Shown: in pieces, positions 1-6,861 of the stretch | How positions within the stretch are numbered: position 1 is the stretch's first letter | How the letters are laid out: each line of letters begins with the position of its first letter | Assembly: GCA_016194725.1 (NCBI GenBank) | Contig: JACQAW010000303.1 | Location: 1-10,347, forward strand | Direction: 5' to 3' | From: Deltaproteobacteria bacterium | GTDB lineage: Bacteria; Bdellovibrionota; UBA1018; UBA923 | DNA: 10,347 nucleotides | Made by a program: the position numbers and the translations under genes | The notes under the pieces: generated by a model | The model's database searches: none | The model's input: the letters and a program-made list of their open reading frames with translations, nothing else | What the model was told of the DNA's origin: nothing

Positions 1-1991
1 ACACCATCGCGCATCTGATCAAGGATTGGACAATTGAAAACGGCGTGACTCATTTTTGCCATTGGTTCCAGCCGCAAACGGGCACGACTGCTGAAAAGCA
101 CGATTCATTCCTATCGATGGACGACAATAAAGCGGTTGAAAAATTCACGGGTGGCCAGCTGATCCAGAGCGAGCCGGATGCCTCGAGCTTTCCGAGCGGT
201 GGCATGCGAACGACCTTTGAAGCGCGCGGCTATACCGCCTGGGACCCCTCGAGCCCGATTTTCATAATGGAAAGCGCCAACGGCAAGACCATGTGCATTC
301 CGTCGGTATTCATTTCATACCATGGCGACGCCCTGGACGAAAAAGCGCCGCTTTTGCGTTCGATGGAAGTGCTCAACAAGAATGCACTCGAGCTTCTGCA
401 CACGATTGGCGAGAAGAATGCGAAACGTGTCGTGCCTACGGTGGGCGTCGAGCAGGAATATTTTCTTGTAGATCGTGCTTTCTATAACCTGCGTCCGGAC
501 CTGGTCATGACGGGCCGTGCTCTTGTGGGCGGTCAGCCACCGCGCGGTCAGCAGCTTGAAGATCATTACTTCGGCAGCATCTCGCCTCGCGTGTTGGCCT
601 TCATGCAGGAAGTGGAGTTCGAGCTCTATAAGCTGGGCGTGCCGGCCAAGACTCGCCACAACGAAGTCGCGCCAAGCCAGTATGAAATGGCGCCAATTTT
701 TGAAGAAGCAAACGTGGCGGCCGATCACAACCAGCTGGTGATGGAGGTATTGCGGCAGGTTGCAGCCCGCCACAACTTCGCCAATCTGTTGCACGAGAAG
801 CCATTTGCCGGCGTAAATGGCAGCGGCAAGCACAACAACTGGTCCTTGGCGGTTACTACCGACAACGGCGAAGAGGCCAATCTGCTCGAACCGGGCAGGA
901 CCCCGCACCAGAACCTGCGCTTTCTAATCATGCTGGCGGCAACCATGCGCGGTGTGTACCGCCATGCCGGCCTGATGCGTGCCGCTATCGCGATGCCAGG
1001 CAACGACCATCGCCTGGGCGCCAACGAAGCACCGCCTGCCATCATTTCGATTTTCCTGGGCCAGCAGCTCACCGAAATCTGCAACAAGTTGGAGACGGGC
1101 ACGAACATCGAGAAGAATCCGGAAGCCGCGGTAATTAGCCTGGGTGTTTCCAAGATTCCAATGATTTCGAAAGACAACACCGACCGTAATCGCACCTCGC
1201 CGTTTGCTTTTACCGGAAACAAGTTTGAATTCCGTGCCGTGGGTTCGAGCATGCCAATCTCGTTCCCCATGACGGTCGTGAACTCGGCAGTAGCCGAGTC
1301 CATGAGTGAGGTTACCGAGCAGCTCAAAACCCGCCTGAAGGCAGGCAAGCAGCTGGATGTGGCGATTCTGGAAGTCGTCAAGGCGGCGATTGTCGAAACT
1401 CGCAACATTCGCTTCGAGGGCAACAACTATTCGGACGAATGGGTCAAAGAAGCTGAACGTCGTGGTCTGCCTAATCTTAAGAAGGCACCTGAAGCAATCG
1501 AGCAGCTGCTTACAGCGGCCTCGAAAAAGCTTTTCACCGGCATGGGAATTCTTTCAGATGCTGAAATTCATTCCCGGCATCACGTCATGATCGAGCGTTA
1601 CGTGAAAAAGCTGACAATTGAAGCTGAAACCCTGGCCAGCATGGTCGATACTCTTATCGTTCCGGCTGCGATGCAGGAGCAAAAGGAAGTCGCGAGTTCC
1701 ATCAAAGCGGTTTCGGAAGTTGCCCGCAGCGCGGATGTTTCGGAGCAGACGGCACGGTTGACGACGGTGACCCAGGGAATCGGCGAGCTGCTGTCGAAGC
1801 GCAAAGACCTGAACTCGCTGCTGGCTCGCGTGGCCGGACAGAATCATGAAACTGAAAAGGCGCAGACCCTGGCGTGCGAAGTTCTGCCGCTCATGGGCGA
1901 GATTCGTCTGGTCAGCGACCGCCTTGAAGATATCGTCAGCGACCAGTATTGGCCTTTGCCGAAGTATCGCGAAATGCTTTTCCTGCAGTAA
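1..1991 (+). CDS. glnN: Type III glutamine synthetase, 5' end cut by window edge
   Basis: Catalyses ATP-dependent joining of ammonia to glutamate, giving glutamine in the cytoplasm; type III enzymes are large dodecamers. The reading frame is already open at base 3 (reads TIAHLIKDWTIENG), so the GTG at 45 is an internal valine and not the start. I see 662 residues; the family is usually about 720-730, so roughly 70 N-terminal residues lie outside the window. Type III hallmarks follow in order: HWFQPQTGTTAEKHDSF near the visible start, GGMRTTFEARGYTAWDP, the metal/glutamate-site segment GVEQEYFLVD, then KHNNWSL and HEKPFAGVNGSGKHN in the catalytic core. It ends in TAA at 1989-1991, directly before a strong terminator, so it is probably the last gene of its transcript. 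Family assignment is very secure; the gene symbol follows common usage for type III enzymes. Confidence 0.95.
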   Translation, partial: TIAHLIKDWTIENGVTHFCHWFQPQTGTTAEKHDSFLSMDDNKAVEKFTGGQLIQSEPDASSFPSGGMRTTFEARGYTAWDPSSPIFIMESANGKTMCIPSVFISYHGDALDEKAPLLRSMEVLNKNALELLHTIGEKNAKRVVPTVGVEQEYFLVDRAFYNLRPDLVMTGRALVGGQPPRGQQLEDHYFGSISPRVLAFMQEVEFELYKLGVPAKTRHNEVAPSQYEMAPIFEEANVAADHNQLVMEVLRQVAARHNFANLLHEKPFAGVNGSGKHNNWSLAVTTDNGEEANLLEPGRTPHQNLRFLIMLAATMRGVYRHAGLMRAAIAMPGNDHRLGANEAPPAIISIFLGQQLTEICNKLETGTNIEKNPEAAVISLGVSKIPMISKDNTDRNRTSPFAFTGNKFEFRAVGSSMPISFPMTVVNSAVAESMSEVTEQLKTRLKAGKQLDVAILEVVKAAIVETRNIRFEGNNYSDEWVKEAERRGLPNLKKAPEAIEQLLTAASKKLFTGMGILSDAEIHSRHHVMIERYVKKLTIEAETLASMVDTLIVPAAMQEQKEVASSIKAVSEVARSADVSEQTARLTTVTQGIGELLSKRKDLNSLLARVAGQNHETEKAQTLACEVLPLMGEIRLVSDRLEDIVSDQYWPLPKYREMLFLQ

Positions 1992-2010
1992 TTCGATTGG
2001 TATTTGAAGG

Positions 2011-2050
2011 AAAAAAGGCCTGCATGGAGTTTCCATGCAGGCCTTTTTTT
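2011..2050. terminator. Strong bidirectional intrinsic terminator
   Basis: A perfect 18-bp inverted repeat (2011-2028 pairs with 2032-2049) has a 3-base loop, a GC-rich core (GGCCTGCATGGA) and A/T runs on both outer flanks. Read on + it ends in a run of T just after the glutamine synthetase stop. Read on - it also ends in T and lies about 40 bp after the stop of the small basic gene. It should therefore end both convergent transcripts. Confidence 0.93.
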
Positions 2051-2089
2051 ACCTTGTACTTCGAGCGGGGTCGGGCCGCCAGCAGCCGA

Positions 2090-2353
2090 TTACGCCGCTC
2101 TTTTAGCGAAAAATTTTACGGCGCGCATATAGGCGCAGGCTTTCGCTCGTGGAATCCAGTAGTGCGTGAACTCTGTGAAATAGTGGGAAAAGCCCGAACC
2201 CTTCTTGCGGCGGTAAATCCGTTCTTGGGGCTTGCGTGGCTTTTTTTTTGAAGCCGCGGCAATTTTTTTCGGGGCCGCTGACCTGGGCGCCGCGGTGCCC
2301 TTGTCGAAAGGGTTACGCCCCAGCTTGGTCTTGCGAGAAGCAGCAGGGCTCAT
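2090..2353 (-). CDS. Small highly basic protein coupled to the ParA-like gene
   Basis: Unknown function, 87 residues. The start ATG (2351-2353) overlaps the TGA stop of the upstream parA-like gene in an ATGA junction, which implies translational coupling and is the main evidence that the gene is real. About two dozen residues are Lys or Arg against only three acidic ones. Residues 1-45 are low-complexity, rich in Ala, Lys and Pro, and probably disordered, with a short motif KLGRNPFDKG at 10-19. Residues 46-85 are more ordered-looking and aromatic (RIYRRKKGSGFSHYFTEFTHYWIP). There is no signal peptide, membrane segment or cysteine cluster. Partner proteins of ParA ATPases often carry a basic N-terminal tail that touches the ATPase, so a ParA-partner or DNA-binding role is possible, but this is inference from position and charge. 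The bidirectional terminator follows it. Confidence 0.72.
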   Translation of the reverse strand: MSPAASRKTKLGRNPFDKGTAAPRSAAPKKIAAASKKKPRKPQERIYRRKKGSGFSHYFTEFTHYWIPRAKACAYMRAVKFFAKRAA

Positions 2354-2955
2354 TTAGCAGATACCTCATCGGCCAGCGAACGATAGTCGTCGGCACCATG
2401 ACTGGTTGGGGCGTATTTGAAGATGGTCTTGCCGTGGCCGGTGCTTTCGGCAAGTTTTGAATTGTCGCGAATACGACTCGCAAGAAGGTCGCCTGGAAAA
2501 TGTTGTCCCAGCAGGGTGAGTACTTCGCACGTCAGCTTTTTTCGATTATCCACTTGGGTCGGCAGAATTCCCGCGATCTGCTTGGCCCAGACCAGATTGT
2601 TTCTCAGCGTCTTCTCGCGGTCAGTACGGGTGTAAAGATAGTATTCGACGCCGGCAAGTTCCTTATCGGCGGCGATATAATCAAGGCTTATTTGATAACT
2701 TCTCAGAAAGCGTTCTTTCGCCTCTTCGAGAGAGGGTGCACGTTTAGCCAGATAAAGCTCGTCGCAGGTCGACTTCGTCGCGTCAGCAGCGCCGTGGGTT
2801 TCGAGATAGGAGGTAAGATTGGCTTGCGGGTCGTTATCGATCAAAAGAACTTTCTTGCCTTGCTCGACTAGTGCGGCGGCAAGATTCACGCAGGTCGTGG
2901 TTTTGCCGACGCCGCCTTTTTGATTCGCAATTGAGATGACCCGGGTGTTACGCAT
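2350..2955 (-). CDS. ParA/Soj-like ATPase lacking the central Walker B block
   Basis: Member of the ParA/MinD deviant-Walker ATPases, which dimerise with ATP on DNA or membrane to position plasmids, chromosomes or protein clusters. The deviant Walker A KGGVGKTT is at residues 13-20 with both signature lysines (13 and 18), and the A' strand LLIDNDPQANLT follows at 37-48. The family segment AADKELAGVEYYLYTRTDREKTLRNNL (95-121) is followed almost directly by IAGILPTQVDNRKKL (127-141) and the usual C-terminal part ending near DDYRSLADE. In full-length relatives such as B. subtilis Soj (253 residues) roughly 55-60 residues lie between these parts, including Walker B (DCPPSLG); they are absent here. 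The total is 201 residues with no frame break. It may be a degenerate gene, an assembly deletion or a remodelled protein without hydrolysis. The start ATG has an excellent ribosome binding site. No parB lies beside it. Confidence 0.85.
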   Translation of the reverse strand: MRNTRVISIANQKGGVGKTTTCVNLAAALVEQGKKVLLIDNDPQANLTSYLETHGAADATKSTCDELYLAKRAPSLEEAKERFLRSYQISLDYIAADKELAGVEYYLYTRTDREKTLRNNLVWAKQIAGILPTQVDNRKKLTCEVLTLLGQHFPGDLLASRIRDNSKLAESTGHGKTIFKYAPTSHGADDYRSLADEVSAK

Positions 2956-2959
2956 AAGT

Positions 2960-2967
2960 ACCTCCTT
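2960..2967 (-). promoter_or_regulatory. Strong ribosome binding site of the parA-like gene
   Basis: Read on the - strand, AAGGAGGT lies four bases before the ATG at 2953-2955. It is a near-perfect match to the 16S rRNA 3' end and fixes the start codon. It is by far the best Shine-Dalgarno sequence in the window, which argues that the gene is translated despite its missing central block. Confidence 0.85.
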
Positions 2968-3118
2968 GGTAAAAATGAGACAGTCAACGCGAGAGCTGCA
3001 TGCGGATTTTCGCTGCCGCAGGAACGATCGCTGAGTGCAATTCTAGCATCCAATTCAAATTAAGTGGATCAGAGTTCGGTGAGCATTGTTTATGCGATGC
3101 GCCAAGCATGGGAATGGA

Positions 3119-4540
3119 CTAATCCTGTTCCTGTAACTCGGCATCGGTTGAGCCATAGTCTTTGGGGTTGATCCCGTATTTGCGCATCTTCCGCAGTAAG
3201 GTGTTTTTCGGAATCCCGGCGTGCGCCACGGTTTGATTGATGCGCCCGTTGAACATTCGCAGAGCATTGATGATGAACTGCTTCTCGAATTCCTCCTTCT
3301 GGCGCTGAAAGTCGATCGTCGACCGGAAAATGCCCGTTGGCAGCTCGGTCTTGGTCTTGAGCACCTCGGGCAGGGACTCCTGGGTTATCGTGGTGCTGCC
3401 TTCGAGTACGAACGCGCGTTCGATGGCGTTTTCCAGCTCACGGATGTTGCCGGGCCAGGTGTAGTTTCTGAGCGCATTCAACGCGTCTTCCTTGATGCCC
3501 TTGATTACCGTGCTTTTGCCATGCAGGCGGTTGAATTTTTCAATGAAGTTTTCCACCAGGGGCTTGATGTCGTCGACGCGCTCACGGAGCGGTGGCAGAT
3601 AAATAGGCATGACATTGAGGCGGTAAAACAAATCCTGGCGAAAGGTTTCTTCGGCGACCATCTTTTCCAGATTGCGGTTAGTGGCGGCGATGATGCGCAC
3701 ATCTGTTTTGATTTCGCGGTTGCTGCCTACCGGGGTGAACTTGCGTTCCTGCAGCACGCGCAGCAGTTTTACCTGCATGCTGGCCGAAATGTCGCCAATC
3801 TCGTCAAGAAACAGGGTGCCGCCTTCGGCGTATTGAAATTTGCCGATGTGGCGTTGTTCAGCGCCGGTAAACGCGCCTTTTTCATGGCCGAAAAACTCGC
3901 TCTCGATCAGGTTTTCGGGAATGGCGCCGCAGTTGACCGCCACGAACTTCTTGTCCTTGCGTAACGAGTTGAAATGAATGGCCTTGGCAACGAGCTCCTT
4001 GCCGGTGCCGTTTTCGCCGCGAATCAGCACGCTTGTGGCCACATTCGTCAACTTGTGGATAAGTTGGAAAACGGATCTCATCTGGTTCGAGCGGCCGATA
4101 AACTCCTCGCCGTCGTCGAGCAGCAGCGTTGGCGAGGAAAAGCCGATTTCCTCGACCATCCGGTGCGCGTCGCGCGCTTTTTCCACGAGCCCAAGGATGT
4201 CTTTTTCCTGAATGGGCTTTTCAACGTAGTTGAAGGCGCCAAGGCGGATGGCCTCGACGGCGTCTTGCAGCCGGCCGTGGGCGGTGATGATGAGCACGAT
4301 TATGGATGGGTCGTGATCGCGTATTTCCTTGAGTACCTCCAGCCCCGATTTCTTGGGCATGTTCACGTCAAGAACCACCATCTGGTAGTTGCCGGTGGTT
4401 ACCTTGTCGATCGCTTCCTGACCATCGGCAGCCTCGTGCACCTCATGGTGTCCGAGCCGGCGAAGAATGTCCGAGACAGATTCCCGCAATTCCTTTTCGT
4501 CGTCGACCACCAGTACCCGGAAACTCGCTTGTGCAGCCAT
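3119..4540 (-). CDS. NtrC-family sigma-54-dependent response regulator
   Basis: Activates sigma-54 RNA polymerase at target promoters when phosphorylated, very likely by the kinase encoded just upstream. It has 473 residues and the full three-domain plan. The receiver domain (about 7-122) has acidic pair D13/D14, phospho-acceptor D58 in VVLDVNMP, T86 and K108. The AAA+ domain (about 147-370) has Walker A GENGTGKE (175-182), an intact sigma-54 contact loop GAFTGA (222-227), Walker B GTLFLDEIGD (241-250) and the RQDLFYRLNV segment. The C-terminal Fis-type helix-turn-helix spans about 420-457 (INQTVAHAGIPKNTLLRKMRKYGI). All catalytic and contact residues appear intact. The start ATG lies 20 bp after the kinase stop with only a weak ribosome binding site, which fits an operon. 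Its targets are unknown; no convincing -24/-12 site is visible nearby. Confidence 0.95.
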   Translation of the reverse strand: MAAQASFRVLVVDDEKELRESVSDILRRLGHHEVHEAADGQEAIDKVTTGNYQMVVLDVNMPKKSGLEVLKEIRDHDPSIIVLIITAHGRLQDAVEAIRLGAFNYVEKPIQEKDILGLVEKARDAHRMVEEIGFSSPTLLLDDGEEFIGRSNQMRSVFQLIHKLTNVATSVLIRGENGTGKELVAKAIHFNSLRKDKKFVAVNCGAIPENLIESEFFGHEKGAFTGAEQRHIGKFQYAEGGTLFLDEIGDISASMQVKLLRVLQERKFTPVGSNREIKTDVRIIAATNRNLEKMVAEETFRQDLFYRLNVMPIYLPPLRERVDDIKPLVENFIEKFNRLHGKSTVIKGIKEDALNALRNYTWPGNIRELENAIERAFVLEGSTTITQESLPEVLKTKTELPTGIFRSTIDFQRQKEEFEKQFIINALRMFNGRINQTVAHAGIPKNTLLRKMRKYGINPKDYGSTDAELQEQD

Positions 4541-4560
4541 TTTACTTAATTACCACGGCT

Positions 4561-6396
4561 TTACGATATCGGCAGTGAAAACGTGAATGCGGTGCCGGTT
4601 CTGGTGCTCGAATCACTAGGCGAACGTACCTGGATACTGCCACCATGCATTTCGATGAAATATTTGGACAGATAAAGGCCAAGGCCCGTGCCTTTAACCT
4701 TCTCGGACATGGGATCGCCCAGGCGGCTGAATTTTTTGAATATTTTACCCAGGTCGTCGCTGCGAATTCCAGGGCCATTGTCGCTCACCTCGACCCAGAC
4801 CGCATTATTGGCCTCGTAGGAGCGTATTTTCACGTTGCTGCCCTCGGGGCTGTATTTGATGGCGTTGTCGAGCAGATTGGTGGTCACCTGGCGAATCAGC
4901 TCCTCATCGTACTCTACTGAGAACATCGGCTCAAGCTCGCGGAAAATCGCGATCTGCTTCTGATCAGCCTGGTTGATGTCGTTTGATTTCTTGTTGAGCT
5001 GCAGTTTATTTGTCTCGATGCGGGAAAGATTCAGAATGGAAACAATATAGTCCTTGAGCTCGTTGTTGCTCTTGAGCACGGCCCTGAGGTGCTGAATCTG
5101 GCTTTCTTTAAGGCCGCCCTCGCGCAGCAGCAGCTCGACCATGCCCTGAATTTTCGCGATTGGTGTTTTCAGATCATGGCTGAACAGCGACAGGAAGTTC
5201 GTTTTCAGCTTGTCGACCTCGCGCAGAACTTGTGTTTGCTTCAGGGCTTTCCACTGCAACGTTTCCTGATAGGCGACCTTGAAGCCGGTAAAGACCAGGT
5301 ATGTCGAAAGTATGGCGGCAGCATCGTTGGCTTCGGGAATATGCATGCCGGCCATTACCAGCAATGCCTGATATACCGGGCCCAGCACGATTAGGCCGAA
5401 GCCCACCGTAAGTATCGTGCCCAGAAGAATGGGATAAAACAGCACGAAAGTCGCACTGACCAGGATGAACATCAGGCGCAGAAAGAGATGGGGAACCGAC
5501 TCGAGCTCCTTGATGAAGCGATATTCCTGTAACGTCAGCACTGAATTCGCAATCACCTCGGCGCGACTCATTTCGCCCATCGGGGTGCGAAAGCCCGTAC
5601 CCACACCCAGGCGCAAAATATCTTTGCCGACGACCAGCACCTTGCCCGTCATGTCGCCGCAATGGTCGGCCACGATTTGGCCGCCGTCGATGAAGTCGCT
5701 GAAATGGCAAACCTTGAAGCTGCCTGCCGGCCCGATGTAGTTGATCAGGTGACTGGTCTCGGGAAGTTTGTAGGAAGCAAGGTCTTCGCCCAAAACGTAA
5801 TTCGTCGCCAGTGCCAGCGACGCATGGTTGTCCGAGATCAGCGGCAGCCGGCGAACCACACCGTCCCGATCGGGCCAAAGATTATTGAAACCATAGTTCG
5901 CGATCGCGGCCAGCTCGTCGGCAGGACGCAAAAAATTTCCTTCGACGTCGAACTGCGAGGACCAGAGAACCCGGGTTGAGCGGGCGCGAAGCTGCAGGAT
6001 GCCCATCCAGTCCACCGATTTGTTCGGTTGCCCTTGCTCGACGGCGCCCTTTGGGAAATAGAGAGTGAAGACTATGGCGCTGGGATGATGGCTCTGCGCG
6101 ACTTCAAGAAAGCGCGAGTAAATCTGAGGGTCCCAGAAGAACAGGTCGCGCACGTCTGAAAGCTGTTCCATGCGAACGGGGCTCGTGTTGCCAAAAGAGA
6201 GCCGCTGGCCCAGCCTTTCGCGCAGTTGCTGGAACTCACGTCCTTCGATATCGATCAACACGATATTTGATGGAGGCGAGGACCTGCCGTTCAACCCCAG
6301 CCGAAAATCGTAAAGACGGTTATTTATTTCGGAGAGCGGCACGAATGACACCAGCAGGCAAAGCAGTATGCGAAGAAGGAAGGGGCGCGTTCTCAT
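4561..6396 (-). CDS. CHASE2-domain membrane histidine kinase
   Basis: Sensor kinase that should phosphorylate the NtrC-type regulator encoded 20 bp downstream. From the ATG at 6394-6396 it has 611 residues. A hydrophobic N-terminal segment (about 5-22) precedes an extracytoplasmic CHASE2 sensor domain starting NNRLYDFRLGL and running to about 280 (RTPMGEMSRAEVIANSVLT). Three hydrophobic segments at about 302-376 return it to the cytoplasm. The HisKA domain has the H-box FSHDLKTP (His407); the ATPase domain has N-box NLLDNAIKYS (507-516), G1 DNGPGI, an F-box-like KKFSRLG and G2 GTGLGLYLSKY. The linker between DINQ (473-476) and ADQKQIAI looks short: about 12-16 residues that usually form the first ATPase-domain helix seem absent. 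A TTG at 6406-6408 would add four residues; ATG was preferred, though neither has a clear ribosome binding site. The ligand is unknown. Confidence 0.92.
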   Translation of the reverse strand: MRTRPFLLRILLCLLVSFVPLSEINNRLYDFRLGLNGRSSPPSNIVLIDIEGREFQQLRERLGQRLSFGNTSPVRMEQLSDVRDLFFWDPQIYSRFLEVAQSHHPSAIVFTLYFPKGAVEQGQPNKSVDWMGILQLRARSTRVLWSSQFDVEGNFLRPADELAAIANYGFNNLWPDRDGVVRRLPLISDNHASLALATNYVLGEDLASYKLPETSHLINYIGPAGSFKVCHFSDFIDGGQIVADHCGDMTGKVLVVGKDILRLGVGTGFRTPMGEMSRAEVIANSVLTLQEYRFIKELESVPHLFLRLMFILVSATFVLFYPILLGTILTVGFGLIVLGPVYQALLVMAGMHIPEANDAAAILSTYLVFTGFKVAYQETLQWKALKQTQVLREVDKLKTNFLSLFSHDLKTPIAKIQGMVELLLREGGLKESQIQHLRAVLKSNNELKDYIVSILNLSRIETNKLQLNKKSNDINQADQKQIAIFRELEPMFSVEYDEELIRQVTTNLLDNAIKYSPEGSNVKIRSYEANNAVWVEVSDNGPGIRSDDLGKIFKKFSRLGDPMSEKVKGTGLGLYLSKYFIEMHGGSIQVRSPSDSSTRTGTAFTFSLPIS

Positions 6397-6423
6397 GCTG
6401 AGAGGCAATATAACCGAACTACC

Positions 6424-6444
6424 TGAAATTACATATGAATTTCA
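6424..6444. promoter_or_regulatory. Inverted repeat in the divergent kinase/ykgJ promoter region
   Basis: TGAAATT, seven bases (ACATATG), then AATTTCA form a perfect 7+7 bp dyad in AT-rich DNA between the divergent kinase and YkgJ-type genes. It lies about 28 bp before the kinase ATG and 56 bp before the ykgJ start. The spacing suits an operator controlling one or both genes. No strong -35/-10 pair was found on either strand, so a regulatory role is inferred. Confidence 0.4.
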
Positions 6445-6500
6445 AAACAGACTGATATCATTTGATTTTCCGGAACAAACTTAGCAATGATAGGTGTCAT

Positions 6501-6857
6501 ATGTCTCAAAATGCTGACGCTGAGCGGGTTCCGATGCCGAGTTTTCTGGGCATCCCGGAACATGCGATGCGGAAAAATACTTTCTTCTCCCAGTTTTTGC
6601 GAAAATCCCGGCGCGCCTATTTTGCGATGTTTCATGGAAAATATGTTCGCCAGAATATCGCGGTAAATCGCGACGGCGATTGCCACCGCTGCGGCGCGTG
6701 CTGCAAGCTTTTGTACAATTGTCCTTTTCTGGGACACGATTCACAAAGCCTTCCTTACTGTCGTATCTACGGCGATCTGCGTCCGGGTGCCTGCAAAAAC
6801 TACCCCTTCGACCGCGTCGATTCCGAGATCGAGCAATGCGGGTTCAAGTTCAAATAA
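6501..6857 (+). CDS. YkgJ-type cysteine-cluster protein
   Basis: A small cytoplasmic protein of the YkgJ (CxxCxxCC) family, predicted to hold a metal such as zinc or iron through conserved cysteines; its biochemical role is not settled. The 118 residues carry the family pattern CHRCGACC (Cys61, 64, 67, 68), then C74, YCRIYGDLRPGAC (Cys87, Cys98), YPF and CGFKF (Cys113). The N-terminal 58 residues are basic and lack recognisable domains. The ATG at 6501 was chosen because AGGTG (6492-6496) is well placed before it; an in-frame TTG at 6462 is less likely. It is the first gene of a tight + strand operon: the stop is four bases before the ribF start. Confidence 0.85.
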   Translation: MSQNADAERVPMPSFLGIPEHAMRKNTFFSQFLRKSRRAYFAMFHGKYVRQNIAVNRDGDCHRCGACCKLLYNCPFLGHDSQSLPYCRIYGDLRPGACKNYPFDRVDSEIEQCGFKFK

Positions 6858-6861
6858 ATCC

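Noticed and set aside
45..47. GTG as the start of the glutamine synthetase
   Set aside because: The frame is open and family-like upstream to base 3, so the gene enters from outside the window.
725..1426. Long minus-strand open frame (233 codons) inside the glutamine synthetase
   Set aside because: Antisense to a clearly conserved enzyme, no motif, typical shadow frame.
3221..3964. 247-codon + strand open frame opposite the response regulator
   Set aside because: Antisense shadow of conserved AAA+ and helix-turn-helix coding sequence; no recognisable family.
5174..5878. 234-codon minus-strand frame within the histidine kinase
   Set aside because: Out-of-frame shadow on the same strand as the kinase, whose own frame has all expected motifs.
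6471..6486. Possible sigma-54 promoter (GG-N10-GC) before ykgJ
   Set aside because: Correct spacing but poor flanking match, and the start it predicts would fall within or after the ribosome binding site.
6787..6861. 25-residue N-terminal extension of ribF
   Set aside because: The extension is inside ykgJ, low complexity, and unlike the family; the ATG at 6862 gives the normal start.
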